Part shown: positions 7,940-18,170 of the stretch, piece after piece | How positions within the stretch are numbered: position 1 is the first letter of the stretch | Layout of the letters: every line of letters begins with the position of its first letter | Source of the DNA: Enterococcus raffinosus | Lineage (GTDB): Bacteria > Bacillota > Bacilli > Lactobacillales > Enterococcaceae | Length of the DNA: 41,191 nucleotides | Assembly (NCBI RefSeq): GCF_018917525.1 | Contig: NZ_JAHLOS010000037.1 | Coordinates: 1-41,191, forward strand | Direction of reading: 5' to 3' | Position numbers and translations under genes: made by a program | Notes under the pieces: generated by a model | Seen by the model: the letters and a program-made list of their open reading frames with translations, nothing else | Databases searched by the model: none | What the model was told of the DNA's origin: nothing

Positions 7940-9112
7940 ATGTTTACAGTAGAAAAAGAAAAACTGGAACAAATGGGGGCTGAGATCACGACTCGTGAGA
8001 TTCGCCAGCAACCGGAACTTTGGGAGGAAACGATCGAGCTTTACCAAGCCGCCCAAGCAGAACTAGAAAATTTTCTAGCAGAAGTCCAAAAACAAGCAAA
8101 GGGTCAGCGTACACGCGTAATTTTCACTGGTGCGGGAACCTCGCAATATGTAGGTGACACGCTCGTTCCTTATTTGCGCAAACACGGCGATCGTCAAACC
8201 TTCACTTTTGAAAGTATCGGAACCACTGACATCGTGGCAGAACCTGAAGAATATTTAATCAAAGAGGAACCGACCTTACTGGTATCCTTTGCCCGAAGCG
8301 GAAACAGTCCTGAAAGCTTGGCAGCAGTTGAAATCGCGAATCAGGTCGTTGATACGATCCATCATTTATCCATCACCTGTGCCGAAGAGGGGAAATTAGC
8401 GCAAATTAGTCAAGCCGAATCCAACAGCTTCCTATTCTTAATGCCAGCGCGCTCAAATGATGACGGCTTCGCTATGACCGGCAGCTTCTCATGTATGACC
8501 TTAGGCGCGTTATTAACCTTCGATCAGACAGCGCTAGCGGAAAAACAAAACTATGTAAAAACACTGAATGCTCTAGGAAACGAAGTGATCACCCGTGAGG
8601 ATGAGATCGAAAAAATTGTTGCACTTGATTTTGAACGGATCGTCTATGTTGGTTCAGGAAGTTTAGCTGGATTGACTCGGGAAGCACAATTAAAAATTTT
8701 AGAATTGACAGCTGGGAAAATCGCGACGGTCTTTGATTCATCAATGGGCTTCCGACATGGTCCGAAATCATTTATCAATGAAAAAACCATCATGTTCGGT
8801 TTTATCAATAATGATCCTTACACACGTGACTATGATTTAGATGTGTTAGAAGAAGTTCACGGAGATGAAATCGCTTCCGGTGTCTTTGCTATCACGCAAC
8901 CGGGTGAACGCAATTTTTCTGGTGATAATTTCGAGTTTGAAACTGGAACGACTTTACTTCCAGATGCTTATTTAGCACTAGGCTATGTCATGGTGGCACA
9001 AACAGTCGCGCTCTTAACTTCGGTAAAAGTTGCGAACACACCTGACACACCTTCACCAACCGGAACAGTCAATCGTGTGGTAAAGGGTGTAACGATTCAC
9101 GAATATAAGTAA
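7940..9112 (+). CDS. agaS: AgaS-type sugar isomerase/deaminase (tandem SIS domains)
   Basis: 390-residue protein with two SIS (sugar isomerase) domains: the first near 55-210 ([32 protein letters not shown]), the second near 225-375 ([29 protein letters not shown]). Length and motifs match AgaS, the galactosamine-6-phosphate deaminase/isomerase that yields tagatose-6-phosphate and ammonia. Cytoplasmic. Its neighbours lacC and lacD complete the tagatose-6-P route, which supports this function. No N-acetylgalactosamine-6-P deacetylase gene is seen nearby, so GalNAc use would need a NagA/AgaA encoded elsewhere. Confidence 0.88.
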   Translation: MFTVEKEKLEQMGAEITTREIRQQPELWEETIELYQAAQAELENFLAEVQKQAKGQRTRVIFTGAGTSQYVGDTLVPYLRKHGDRQTFTFESIGTTDIVAEPEEYLIKEEPTLLVSFARSGNSPESLAAVEIANQVVDTIHHLSITCAEEGKLAQISQAESNSFLFLMPARSNDDGFAMTGSFSCMTLGALLTFDQTALAEKQNYVKTLNALGNEVITREDEIEKIVALDFERIVYVGSGSLAGLTREAQLKILELTAGKIATVFDSSMGFRHGPKSFINEKTIMFGFINNDPYTRDYDLDVLEEVHGDEIASGVFAITQPGERNFSGDNFEFETGTTLLPDAYLALGYVMVAQTVALLTSVKVANTPDTPSPTGTVNRVVKGVTIHEYK

Positions 9113-9134
9113 GAACCAACTGGGAGGAAGAACC

Positions 9135-11107
<1,973 letters not shown>

Positions 11108-11112
11108 CGGGA

Positions 11113-11823
11113 TTAATTGTTTCTTGAGACCAGTTCAATTTTATAAAAACTCCATTTTTTATAAGATTCGACGTATTCCAGGGTCTGTTGTGTGTCCCTT
11201 CGTTTGGTCACGCGGACTTGGAGAACAGTCGGTTCACCGGTAGAAATTTCTAAAAGCTTTGCTGCATCTGAAGGAGTCGGAAACTTGATTTCATTTGTTT
11301 CGGTAAAATCTTCTTCATTCATGTGGATATTGTAATCCAGCTTAAAGCGTTGGTAGATGGAATTGTAATAGCTCAGTTCTTGATAATTAGGATTCACATA
11401 TTGTTCCGGCAAATATGTCTGTTGATAGATATACGGCGTCTCTTCAGTCTTGCGCAAGCGTTTGATGCAGTAATAAAACGCTGTATCAGGTAACTCAAGC
11501 TTACTTAAATAGGCTGGATCATTTCCCCGCGTAATCGACAAGACTTGTACCTGATCGTTACTGATAGGAAACAACTCGATATCGGAAAATTCGACTATTT
11601 TTCCTTTACGGGCACGGGAGACGAAAGAGCCGCGTCCTTGATGACGAACAATGAATCCATCCTTGACTAAATCATTCAACGCGCGAATGACAGTGATTGA
11701 GCTGACACTGAACATTTCCGCCAACTCGGCTTCCGTATAAAATTTGTCGCCGTTTTCGAATTTGCCAGAAATGATTTGCTGCTTTAGTTCATCTTTTATG
11801 ATTTGGTATTTTGGAATGACCAT
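11113..11823 (-). CDS. bgaR: GntR-family regulator with UTRA domain (BgaR-like)
   Basis: 236-residue GntR/HutC regulator: winged helix at ~2-70 (ELAEMFSVSSITVIRALNDL) and UTRA domain at ~85-235 (CIKRLRKTEETPYIYQQTYLP). It is divergent from bgaC and the PTS genes, the same arrangement as the pneumococcal bgaC-PTS locus, where the GntR protein BgaR represses bgaC. By analogy it should control the divergent operon; the AT-rich palindrome over the bgaC -10 box is a candidate site. Start at 11823 because TTTGGAGG lies 6 nt upstream. The longer frame to 11862 lacks such a site. Confidence 0.82.
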   Translation of the reverse strand: MVIPKYQIIKDELKQQIISGKFENGDKFYTEAELAEMFSVSSITVIRALNDLVKDGFIVRHQGRGSFVSRARKGKIVEFSDIELFPISNDQVQVLSITRGNDPAYLSKLELPDTAFYYCIKRLRKTEETPYIYQQTYLPEQYVNPNYQELSYYNSIYQRFKLDYNIHMNEEDFTETNEIKFPTPSDAAKLLEISTGEPTVLQVRVTKRRDTQQTLEYVESYKKWSFYKIELVSRNN

Positions 11824-11924
11824 AGGAACCTCCAAACAATGAATAAGAATTAAAAGTTTCATTAGAATTTTTTGATTTTTTGGTTATGGGTTGATTTTAA
11901 CACATTCCACTAAAATAGATAGAG

Positions 11925-11976
11925 TTGACTTTCTATTTTAAATAATTTAATATATTAATATATTAAAAACGCTTTC
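11925..11976 (+). promoter_or_regulatory. bgaC-PTS promoter, AT palindrome and cre site
   Basis: TTGACT (11925-11930), 17-nt spacer, TAATAT (11948-11953). A perfect 20-bp AT palindrome (11947-11966, unit TTAATATATT) covers the -10 box and is a candidate BgaR operator. TAAAAACGCTTTCA (11963-11976) matches the catabolite-responsive element consensus on its reverse strand (TGAAAGCGTTTTTA) with one mismatch and sits just past the start site, so CcpA repression by glucose is expected. Confidence 0.65.
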
Positions 11977-11993
11977 ATTTAAGGAGGGAGCCT

Positions 11994-13772
11994 TTGAAAA
12001 CATTTGAGATTAAAGAAGATTTTCTTCTAAATGGAGAGCCCTTTAAGATCATGTCAGGAGCGATTCATTACTTTCGGGTCGATCCGGCAGATTGGTATCA
12101 TTCGCTATATAACTTGAAGGCCTTGGGATTTAACACTGTCGAGACCTATGTCCCATGGAATTTACATGAACCAAAAAAAGGTGAGTTTCATTTTGAAGGA
12201 ATACTAGACTTGGAACGCTTTTTAACAATTGCAGAGGAATTAGAGCTTTATGCAATCGTTAGACCATCACCATACATTTGTGCTGAATGGGAGTTCGGTG
12301 GATTCCCCGCCTGGTTACTGAATGAAGATACACGCATCCGAACAAATGAAACCGGTTATTTGAAGCATGTGGCGGATTATTATGATGTTCTCATAAAGAA
12401 ACTGGTTCCTCATCAGTTGTCAAATGGCGGAAATATTTTGATGATCCAAATTGAGAATGAGTATGGCTCTTATGGAGAAGAAAAGGACTATTTACGTTCG
12501 GTTCGAGATTTGATGATAAACAGAGGAATCACGGTTCCGTTTTTCACTTCAGATGGGCCTTGGCGTGCGACACTTAGAGCAGGCAGCATGATAGAAGAAG
12601 ACATTTTAGTTACTGGAAATTTCGGTTCAAAAGCGGAAGAAAATTTTGCCTCCATGCAACGCTTCTTCGATGAACACGGGAAAAAATGGCCTTTAATGTG
12701 TATGGAATTTTGGGATGGCTGGTTCAATCGTTGGAAAGAACCGATTATCAAACGAGATCCTCAGGAATTGGCGGAAGCAGTAAAGGATGTCTTGATCAGA
12801 GGCAGTATCAACCTGTATATGTTTCACGGGGGAACGAATTTTGGTTTTATGAATGGCTGTTCCGCACGGGGAGTCATTGATTTGCCGCAAATCACTTCTT
12901 ATGATTACGGAGCTCCACTAGATGAGCAGGGCAATCCAACTGAAAAGTATTTCGCGATTCAACAAATGATTCATGAAACGTTTCCTGAGATTCAACAAAT
13001 GGAACCGTTGACAAAAGACACAATGGAAGTGAAAAACATTCCGTTGATTGATAAAGTCAGTTTGTTTTCTACCTTAGACACAATTAGCCAACCGGTGAAA
13101 ACGACATACCCAGAAACGATGGAGGTGTTAGGACAGAATACTGGTTACCTATTGTATCGCACATCGATCAAAAAAGATGCTGAAGAAGAAAGATTGAGAG
13201 TGATCGATGGTCGTGATCGTAGCCAGCTATATCTAAATCAACAATTAAAAGCAACACAGTATCAAACGGAAATCGGCGAAGATATCATTGTTCCGATGAC
13301 TGAAGAAAACAATCAACTAGATATTTTGATTGAAAATATGGGTCGGGTGAATTACGGACACAAATTATTTGCTGATACACAAAATAAGGGGATTCGAACT
13401 GGAGTAATGGCTGATCTGCATTTCCTCACTGATTGGTCGCAGTATTGCTTGCCACTGGATTCTTGTGAGACGGTTGATTATTCAAGAGAATGGCAGCCAG
13501 AACAACCAGGTTTTTATCGCTATGAAGTAGCGCTTGATGAAGTGGAAGACAGCTTCATCGATCTGTCGAATTTTGGAAAAGGTGTCGTTTTCGTCAATCA
13601 AGTAAATATTGGACGATTTTGGGAAGTTGGGCCAACATTATCGCTTTATATTCCTAAGGGATTATTTAAAGAAGGCCGAAACGAAATCGTGATTTTTGAA
13701 ACAGAAGGCACCTTTCAACCAGAGATTCAATTAGTAAAAGCACCATTATATAAAGAAATGAAAGAGGGATAA
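11994..13772 (+). CDS. bgaC: Glycoside hydrolase family 35 beta-galactosidase (BgaC-like)
   Basis: 592-residue GH35 enzyme. The (beta/alpha)8 catalytic domain fills residues ~1-330 with acid/base E156 in IQIENEYGSYGE and nucleophile E238 in MCMEFWDGW, plus GGTNFGFMNG near 280; beta-sandwich domains follow. No signal peptide or wall anchor. Pneumococcal BgaC, the closest characterised type, prefers Gal-beta-1,3-GlcNAc/GalNAc ends of host glycans. TTG start 8 nt after AAGGAGGGAG. First gene of bgaC-IIB-IIC-IID-IIA (3 nt to the next gene), which suggests hydrolysis of a PTS-imported galactoside or release of the sugar the PTS takes up. Confidence 0.93.
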   Translation: MKTFEIKEDFLLNGEPFKIMSGAIHYFRVDPADWYHSLYNLKALGFNTVETYVPWNLHEPKKGEFHFEGILDLERFLTIAEELELYAIVRPSPYICAEWEFGGFPAWLLNEDTRIRTNETGYLKHVADYYDVLIKKLVPHQLSNGGNILMIQIENEYGSYGEEKDYLRSVRDLMINRGITVPFFTSDGPWRATLRAGSMIEEDILVTGNFGSKAEENFASMQRFFDEHGKKWPLMCMEFWDGWFNRWKEPIIKRDPQELAEAVKDVLIRGSINLYMFHGGTNFGFMNGCSARGVIDLPQITSYDYGAPLDEQGNPTEKYFAIQQMIHETFPEIQQMEPLTKDTMEVKNIPLIDKVSLFSTLDTISQPVKTTYPETMEVLGQNTGYLLYRTSIKKDAEEERLRVIDGRDRSQLYLNQQLKATQYQTEIGEDIIVPMTEENNQLDILIENMGRVNYGHKLFADTQNKGIRTGVMADLHFLTDWSQYCLPLDSCETVDYSREWQPEQPGFYRYEVALDEVEDSFIDLSNFGKGVVFVNQVNIGRFWEVGPTLSLYIPKGLFKEGRNEIVIFETEGTFQPEIQLVKAPLYKEMKEG

Positions 13773-13775
13773 ACA

Positions 13776-14255
13776 ATGAGTATTATCGGAGTAAGAATTG
13801 ACGGACGTTTGATTCACGGACAGGTAGCAAACTTATGGACAACAAAACTGAATATTACGCGGATCATGGTGGTAGATGATGAAGTGGCACAAAATGATAT
13901 TGAAAAAAGCGGACTGAAGCTGGCTACTCCAGCAGGCGTGAAGCTAAGCGTGTTGCCGATTGAAAAAGCCGCTAACAATATCTTAGCAGGGAAATATGAT
14001 TCTCAACGTCTATTGATCATTGCCCGCAAACCCGATCGTTTATTGAAGCTAGTTGAGTTAGGTGTTCCAATTGAAGAAATCAATGTTGGAAATATGTCGC
14101 AAACAGATGAAACGCGTTCAATTACTAAATCAATCAATGTTGTCGATCAGGATGTAGAAGTATTCAACCAATTACATGCTAAAGGCGTTCGTTTGATCGC
14201 ACAAATGGTACCAAGTGATAAATCAGAAGACTTTATGAATCTATTAGCGAAATAG
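13776..14255 (+). CDS. PTS mannose-family IIB component
   Basis: 159-residue cytoplasmic IIB domain of the Man (AgaB/LevE/SorB) class. The phosphorylated histidine is H14 in RIDGRLIHGQVA, and RIMVVDDEVAQND and ARKPDRLLKLVELGVPIEEIN are family blocks. It passes phosphate from IIA to the incoming sugar. Separate polypeptides for IIA, IIB, IIC and IID are all present in this operon. AGAGGG site before the ATG. Confidence 0.92.
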   Translation: MSIIGVRIDGRLIHGQVANLWTTKLNITRIMVVDDEVAQNDIEKSGLKLATPAGVKLSVLPIEKAANNILAGKYDSQRLLIIARKPDRLLKLVELGVPIEEINVGNMSQTDETRSITKSINVVDQDVEVFNQLHAKGVRLIAQMVPSDKSEDFMNLLAK

Positions 14256-14267
14256 GAGGATAAATAA

Positions 14268-15164
14268 ATGGATATCTTATGGTGGCAGATCTTATTATTA
14301 ACATTATATGCAGGGTATCAAATTTTAGATGAATTACAAATTTATTCATCGCTGAGCGCACCAGTATTTGCCGGATTGTTTGCCGGCCTAGTAATGGGCG
14401 ATTTAAAAGCAGGACTTATTATTGGTGGTAGTATGCAATTGACAGTACTAGGTGTTGGTACATTTGGTGGTGCATCAAAAATCGATGCCAACTCCGGAAC
14501 GATTCTGGCAACAGCTTTTTCAGTAGCATTGGGAATGAATCCAGAACAAGCCATCGCTGCAATCGCAGTACCAGTAGCTAGCTTGATGATTCAGTTAGAT
14601 ATTTTAGCTCGTTTTGCGAATACGTATTTCGCGCATCGAATTGATAAATTAGTCGAAGATATGAATTATAAAGGGATCGAACGCAACTTCTTGATGGGGG
14701 CCATTCCATGGTCATTTTCTCGAATGATTCCAGTCTTTCTAGCGTTAGCATTTGGTGGAGGCTTAGTCGAAAAGGTTGTTGCTGTCTTGAATGGTGATTT
14801 GAAATGGTTAGGTGACGGCTTATCGGTAGCCGGAGCAGTTTTACCAGCTGTCGGGTTTGCGATTTTATTACGTTACTTGCCTGTGAAAAAACACTTCCCT
14901 TACTTGATCTTAGGGTTCACGTTAACTGCGTTACTAGGAACAGTCTTTACCAATATGCAGGTTTTAGGAACTGGTGTTGCTGGTGTTGTGAAAAACTTCG
15001 AAGGAATCTTCAACTCACTTCCTATGTTAGCAATTGCATTAGTCGGATTTGCTTTAGCTGCAATCAGCTATAAGAACGGGCAGATGATACCAAATTCTCC
15101 AGCCCCTAAAGATGTTGCTTCCAATGATTCAGATGAAGGAGAGATTGAAGATGACGAAATCTAA
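14268..15164 (+). CDS. PTS mannose-family IIC component
   Basis: 298-residue membrane permease subunit of the Man class (AgaC/ManY-like), with repeated hydrophobic segments and the characteristic GLFAGLVMGDLKAGLIIGGS and QLTVLGVGTFGGASKIDAN stretches near 35-80. It forms the sugar channel together with IID. AGGAGGATAA precedes the ATG. The 3' end overlaps the IID start by 14 nt, a sign of coupled translation. The acidic C-terminal tail (SNDSDEGEIEDDEI) is cytoplasmic and its coding region carries the ribosome binding site for IID. Confidence 0.92.
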   Translation: MDILWWQILLLTLYAGYQILDELQIYSSLSAPVFAGLFAGLVMGDLKAGLIIGGSMQLTVLGVGTFGGASKIDANSGTILATAFSVALGMNPEQAIAAIAVPVASLMIQLDILARFANTYFAHRIDKLVEDMNYKGIERNFLMGAIPWSFSRMIPVFLALAFGGGLVEKVVAVLNGDLKWLGDGLSVAGAVLPAVGFAILLRYLPVKKHFPYLILGFTLTALLGTVFTNMQVLGTGVAGVVKNFEGIFNSLPMLAIALVGFALAAISYKNGQMIPNSPAPKDVASNDSDEGEIEDDEI

Positions 15165-15960
15165 TTATAAGTTAACGAAGGAAGATTTTAAGCAGATCAA
15201 TCGCAGAAGCTTATTCACCTTCCAATTAGGCTGGAACTATGAACGGATGCAAGGATCAGGTTACCTCTATACGATCCTGCCGCAATTACGTAAGATTTAT
15301 GGTGATGACACACCGGAATTAAAAGAAATTATGAAAACCCATACACAATTCTTTAATACCTCAAACTTCTTCAATACAATCGTTACTGGGATTGACTTGG
15401 CGATTGAGGAAAAAGAAGGGATTGGCGGAAAAGATACTGTATCAGGGATGAAGGCTGGTTTAATGGGACCTTTTGCGGCAATTGGTGATTCGATCTTCGC
15501 GGCATTGATTCCGACAATTTTTGGAGCCTTAGCGGCGAATATGGCGATCAATGGGAATCCAACTGGTATCTTCATTTGGATCATCGCACAAATCGCGGTG
15601 ATGATCTTCCGTTGGAAACAATTGGAGTTTGCTTATCGTGAAGGGATCTCTTTAGTTACAACGATGCAGCATCGCTTAACTGCTTTGACAGACGCTGCGA
15701 CTTTGCTTGGGGTCTTCATGGTTGGGGCGTTAGTTGCCACTATGATCAATGTAAAATTCTCTTGGGCACCAAGTATTGGTGATGTAACGTTGAATATGCA
15801 AAACAACCTTGATATGATCTTGCCGCGCTTGTTACCAGCAGGAATCGTTGCGGCGATTTATTGGATGCTAGGTAAAAAGAACATGACTTCCACCAAGGCG
15901 ATCTTTATTGTTTTAGTTGTCTGTGTGGCATTATCAGCATTAGGTGTGATTTCTAAATAA
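15151..15960 (+). CDS. PTS mannose-family IID component
   Basis: 269-residue IID subunit, found only in Man-class PTS. N-terminal cytoplasmic part with SLFTFQLGWNYERMQGSGY, then GMKAGLMGPFAAIGDSIFAAL typical of the family, and C-terminal membrane segments. Start at the ATG at 15151, preceded by AAGGAGA; the frame is open upstream to 15112 but that lies inside IIC. Overlap of 14 nt with IIC. It is expected to dimerise with IIC to make the translocator. Confidence 0.92.
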   Translation: MTKSNYKLTKEDFKQINRRSLFTFQLGWNYERMQGSGYLYTILPQLRKIYGDDTPELKEIMKTHTQFFNTSNFFNTIVTGIDLAIEEKEGIGGKDTVSGMKAGLMGPFAAIGDSIFAALIPTIFGALAANMAINGNPTGIFIWIIAQIAVMIFRWKQLEFAYREGISLVTTMQHRLTALTDAATLLGVFMVGALVATMINVKFSWAPSIGDVTLNMQNNLDMILPRLLPAGIVAAIYWMLGKKNMTSTKAIFIVLVVCVALSALGVISK

Positions 15961-15997
15961 GTTAGGCTGATTCCAATGAATAATGAGGAGCGAACCA

Positions 15998-16399
15998 ATG
16001 GGAAAACAACTAGTTTTAGTGAGTCATGGACTCTTTTGTGAGGAATTAAAAAAGAGTACGGAAATGATTATGGGACCGCAGGAAAGCATTCATACTGTCA
16101 GCCTGCTTCCTTCAGAATCGGCAGAAGATTTTCGTGCAAAATTTGAAGCAGTTATCGCGGAGTTGGATGATTTTGTTGTGCTGGCTGATCTGATGGGCGG
16201 TACACCTTGTAATGTAGTCTCTCGGATGATTTTAGAAGGGCAAGCGATCGAACTATACGCAGGAATGAATATGCCAATGGTGATTGATTTCATCAATAGC
16301 GAACTGATCGGTACAGAACTTGCGTTAGTCGAATCTGCGACAAGTAATATTTGCCACGTGAATGAACGAATCATCGACGACGATGATGAGGACGAATAA
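15998..16399 (+). CDS. PTS mannose-family IIA component
   Basis: 133-residue cytoplasmic IIA domain (EIIA-Man fold). H10 in LVLVSHGLF is the site phosphorylated by HPr, and VLADLMGGTPCNVVSR near 62-77 is the conserved family block. The C-terminus is strongly acidic (DDDDEDE). The ATG at 15998 is chosen because GAGGAGCG lies 5 nt upstream; an ATG at 15983 precedes that site. Last gene of the bgaC operon, followed by a terminator. The PTS substrate is inferred, not shown: amino sugar or galactosyl-hexosamine. Confidence 0.92.
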   Translation: MGKQLVLVSHGLFCEELKKSTEMIMGPQESIHTVSLLPSESAEDFRAKFEAVIAELDDFVVLADLMGGTPCNVVSRMILEGQAIELYAGMNMPMVIDFINSELIGTELALVESATSNICHVNERIIDDDDEDE

Positions 16400-16418
16400 A
16401 ATCTCATAGAAGATGATT

Positions 16419-16448
16419 AAGCCAGAGAAACGATTCTCTGGCTTTTTT
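16419..16448 (+). terminator. Terminator of the bgaC-PTS operon
   Basis: GCCAGAGAA pairs with TTCTCTGGC (16421-16442), followed by six Ts. Confidence 0.9.
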
Positions 16449-16570
16449 GCGAGTCCAACTTCTCGTGGGTTTCGAAAATGAACTTCTTAATAAAGGCTAG
16501 CTGTCTGCAATAGTTTCTTTCTATTATGGTATGATTTACAGGAGGATAAAAGAAAGAGTAGGAGACTAAA

Positions 16571-17164
16571 GTGGATTTTAACGAGAAACTAAAGCAATTA
16601 CGTCAAAATAAGCAATGGACGCAGGAAGAATTAGCGGAGAAGCTATTTATCTCACGAACGGCCGTCTCCAAATGGGAATCAGGCCGTGGCTTTCCCAGTA
16701 TTGACTCCTTGAAAGCTATTTCGCAGGTTTTTGATATTTCTATCGATGAGTTGCTATCCAATAGCGAACTGCTGTCAATTGCAGAAAATGAGCAGCAACA
16801 GCAGCGGAAAAACTTTCAACATTTGCTTTTAGGTATTTCAGATTGCATGGTTGGCTTATTAATCGTTCTGCCGATTTTTGGTCAAGCACAAGGAGACCAT
16901 ATTGCGTTTGTCTCTTTGTGGCAACTTTCGCAGGAAACGATTATCTTCAAGCTTATTATTTTTTCTTTCGTTATTTTAACAATGCTGTTCGGCATTTTTG
17001 AGCTCGTTTTTTCCAAGCGAGAACAACGAATCATTGGATCGATTTCTTTGATTTTATCGTTGTTCGGCGTGCTGCTTTTCATTATGACTAGGCATCCATA
17101 TCCGGCAACGTATGTATTAATGCTTTTGGCAGTGAAGGGGATTTCCTTATTAAATAGCCGTTGA
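16571..17164 (+). CDS. XRE-family regulator fused to a membrane domain
   Basis: 197-residue protein with an N-terminal Cro/CI helix-turn-helix (residues 6-60; QWTQEELAEKLFISRTAVSKWESGRGFPS) and a C-terminal half of about four hydrophobic segments (~84-103, 126-147, 155-172, 176-190). Membrane-tethered XRE regulators of this kind are common in Firmicutes but mostly uncharacterised; a sensor of membrane or transport state is a reasonable inference. GTG start, 5 nt after AGGAGA. A single-gene unit with its own strong terminator, so no partner gene reveals its target. Confidence 0.8.
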   Translation: MDFNEKLKQLRQNKQWTQEELAEKLFISRTAVSKWESGRGFPSIDSLKAISQVFDISIDELLSNSELLSIAENEQQQQRKNFQHLLLGISDCMVGLLIVLPIFGQAQGDHIAFVSLWQLSQETIIFKLIIFSFVILTMLFGIFELVFSKREQRIIGSISLILSLFGVLLFIMTRHPYPATYVLMLLAVKGISLLNSR

Positions 17165-17166
17165 TA

Positions 17167-17203
17167 CGCATCGTCACCTCAAGGTGACGATGCGCTTCTT
17201 TTT
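17167..17203 (+). terminator. Terminator of the XRE gene
   Basis: 12-bp stem CGCATCGTCACC/GGTGACGATGCG with a TCAA loop, then CTTCTTTTT. Confidence 0.9.
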
Positions 17204-17272
17204 GTTTCTGGCAGTCTCTGATACGTTTTATTTGGATAGCTTCCAAATAATTGTTAGGAGAGAATCAGCCAT

Positions 17273-17950
17273 ATGAAAATAGCAAAGAAGCAATTAGAAA
17301 CAGCCATAGGATTATTGATCGTCTTTATTTTATACACGATTTCTTTAACCTTGATCGATGTACAGAAAATAGGTCCGCAGCATTCAGAAGTGGGCTTTGC
17401 GACACTGAATCAATCTCTAGTCAATAAAATTGGTACCAGTGCCTTTTGGTATCAAGTGACAGAAGTTTTAGGGATTTTTCCATTAATGATTGTGGGGTAT
17501 TTTGCTTTACGAGGATTTCTCCAGTTGTATACTCGGAAGAAGCTCTCACTAGTGGACAAGGAAATTCTTGCGCTAGGATTTCTTTATGCTGCAGTCGCTG
17601 CTTGTTATGTTCTTTTTGAAAAAGTCGTCATTAATTATCGACCGATTTTAGTCGATGGGCAGCTAGAGGCATCCTATCCGTCAAGTCATACTTTTCTAGC
17701 GATTACAGTTCTACTGTCAGCTTTTTATGTGTTAAGAAAGGAAACAGGGATGGTCAAAGCAATCATCGCCTATCTGAGTTTGGTGATTATGATTGTACTG
17801 GTTATTGGTCGCTTTTTGTCTGGAGCCCATTGGGGAACCGATATTTTTGGTGGGATTTTATTAGGTCTGACGCTTGTCAGCTTCTACCTTGCAGGGATTG
17901 AGGATAGTTCTAAGCACAAAAAAAGAACGTTGAAAACTCAACGTTCTTAG
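17273..17950 (+). CDS. PAP2-superfamily membrane phosphatase
   Basis: 225-residue integral membrane protein of the type 2 phosphatidic acid phosphatase family. Signature: K117-x5-RP (close to the Kx6RP motif, one residue short), PSSH at 136-139, and R180-x5-H186-x3-D190 in GRFLSGAHWGTD. Active-site residues would lie outside the membrane; likely substrates are undecaprenyl pyrophosphate or lipid phosphates. The last ten codons (KKRTLKTQRS) are encoded by the hairpin that terminates the tRNA-Thr gene on the other strand, which probably fixes that hydrophilic tail. GTTAGGAGAG precedes the ATG. Confidence 0.85.
   Translation: MKIAKKQLETAIGLLIVFILYTISLTLIDVQKIGPQHSEVGFATLNQSLVNKIGTSAFWYQVTEVLGIFPLMIVGYFALRGFLQLYTRKKLSLVDKEILALGFLYAAVAACYVLFEKVVINYRPILVDGQLEASYPSSHTFLAITVLLSAFYVLRKETGMVKAIIAYLSLVIMIVLVIGRFLSGAHWGTDIFGGILLGLTLVSFYLAGIEDSSKHKKRTLKTQRS
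17918..17948 (-). terminator. Terminator of tRNA-Thr, inside the PAP2 coding end
   Basis: AAGAACGTTGA (17923-17933) pairs perfectly with TCAACGTTCTT (17938-17948). The U tract is on the minus-strand side (plus-strand As from 17918). The tRNA-Thr 3' end lies only 5 nt away, so this hairpin is clearly its terminator although it is in PAP2 codons. Confidence 0.85.
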
Positions 17951-17953
17951 AAG

Positions 17954-18026
17954 AGCCACCTGTCGGGCTTGAACCGACGACCTCTTCCTTACCATGGAAA
18001 CGCTCTACCAGCTGAGCTAAGGCGGC
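17954..18026 (-). tRNA. trnT: tRNA-Thr (GGT)
   Basis: 73-nt cloverleaf on the minus strand. Acceptor GCCGCCT pairs AGGTGGC with one G-T pair, discriminator T; anticodon loop ATGGTAA gives GGT (Thr codons ACC/ACU); T-arm GTCGGTTCAAGCCCGAC. Single-gene unit with its own promoter (18049-18077) and terminator. Confidence 0.96.
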
Positions 18027-18048
18027 ATAGTTATTTAACACAAGATAT

Positions 18049-18077
18049 AGAATAGCGAAAACAAGGCTATTTGTCAA
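18049..18077 (-). promoter_or_regulatory. Promoter of tRNA-Thr
   Basis: On the minus strand, a perfect -35 TTGACA (18072-18077), 17-nt spacer and -10 TATTCT (18049-18054), about 22 nt before the mature tRNA. Confidence 0.8.
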
Positions 18078-18126
18078 CTGGTTAAACAGAAAAAATTGCG
18101 GCATTAGCTGTTGTAAAAGCTTTATT

Positions 18127-18170
18127 TATAAACAAGTCGTTGCTTAAGATCCTGCGACGACTTGTTTATA
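18127..18170 (-). terminator. Long hairpin at the end of the serine hydrolase gene
   Basis: Perfect 14-bp inverted repeat TATAAACAAGTCGT (18127-18140) / ACGACTTGTTTATA (18157-18170) with a 16-nt loop. The right arm is in the last codons of the serine hydrolase gene and the stop codon is in the loop. The U tract is poor (AAATAAAGCTTTT), so it may be a weak terminator or an mRNA-stabilising hairpin. Confidence 0.5.
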
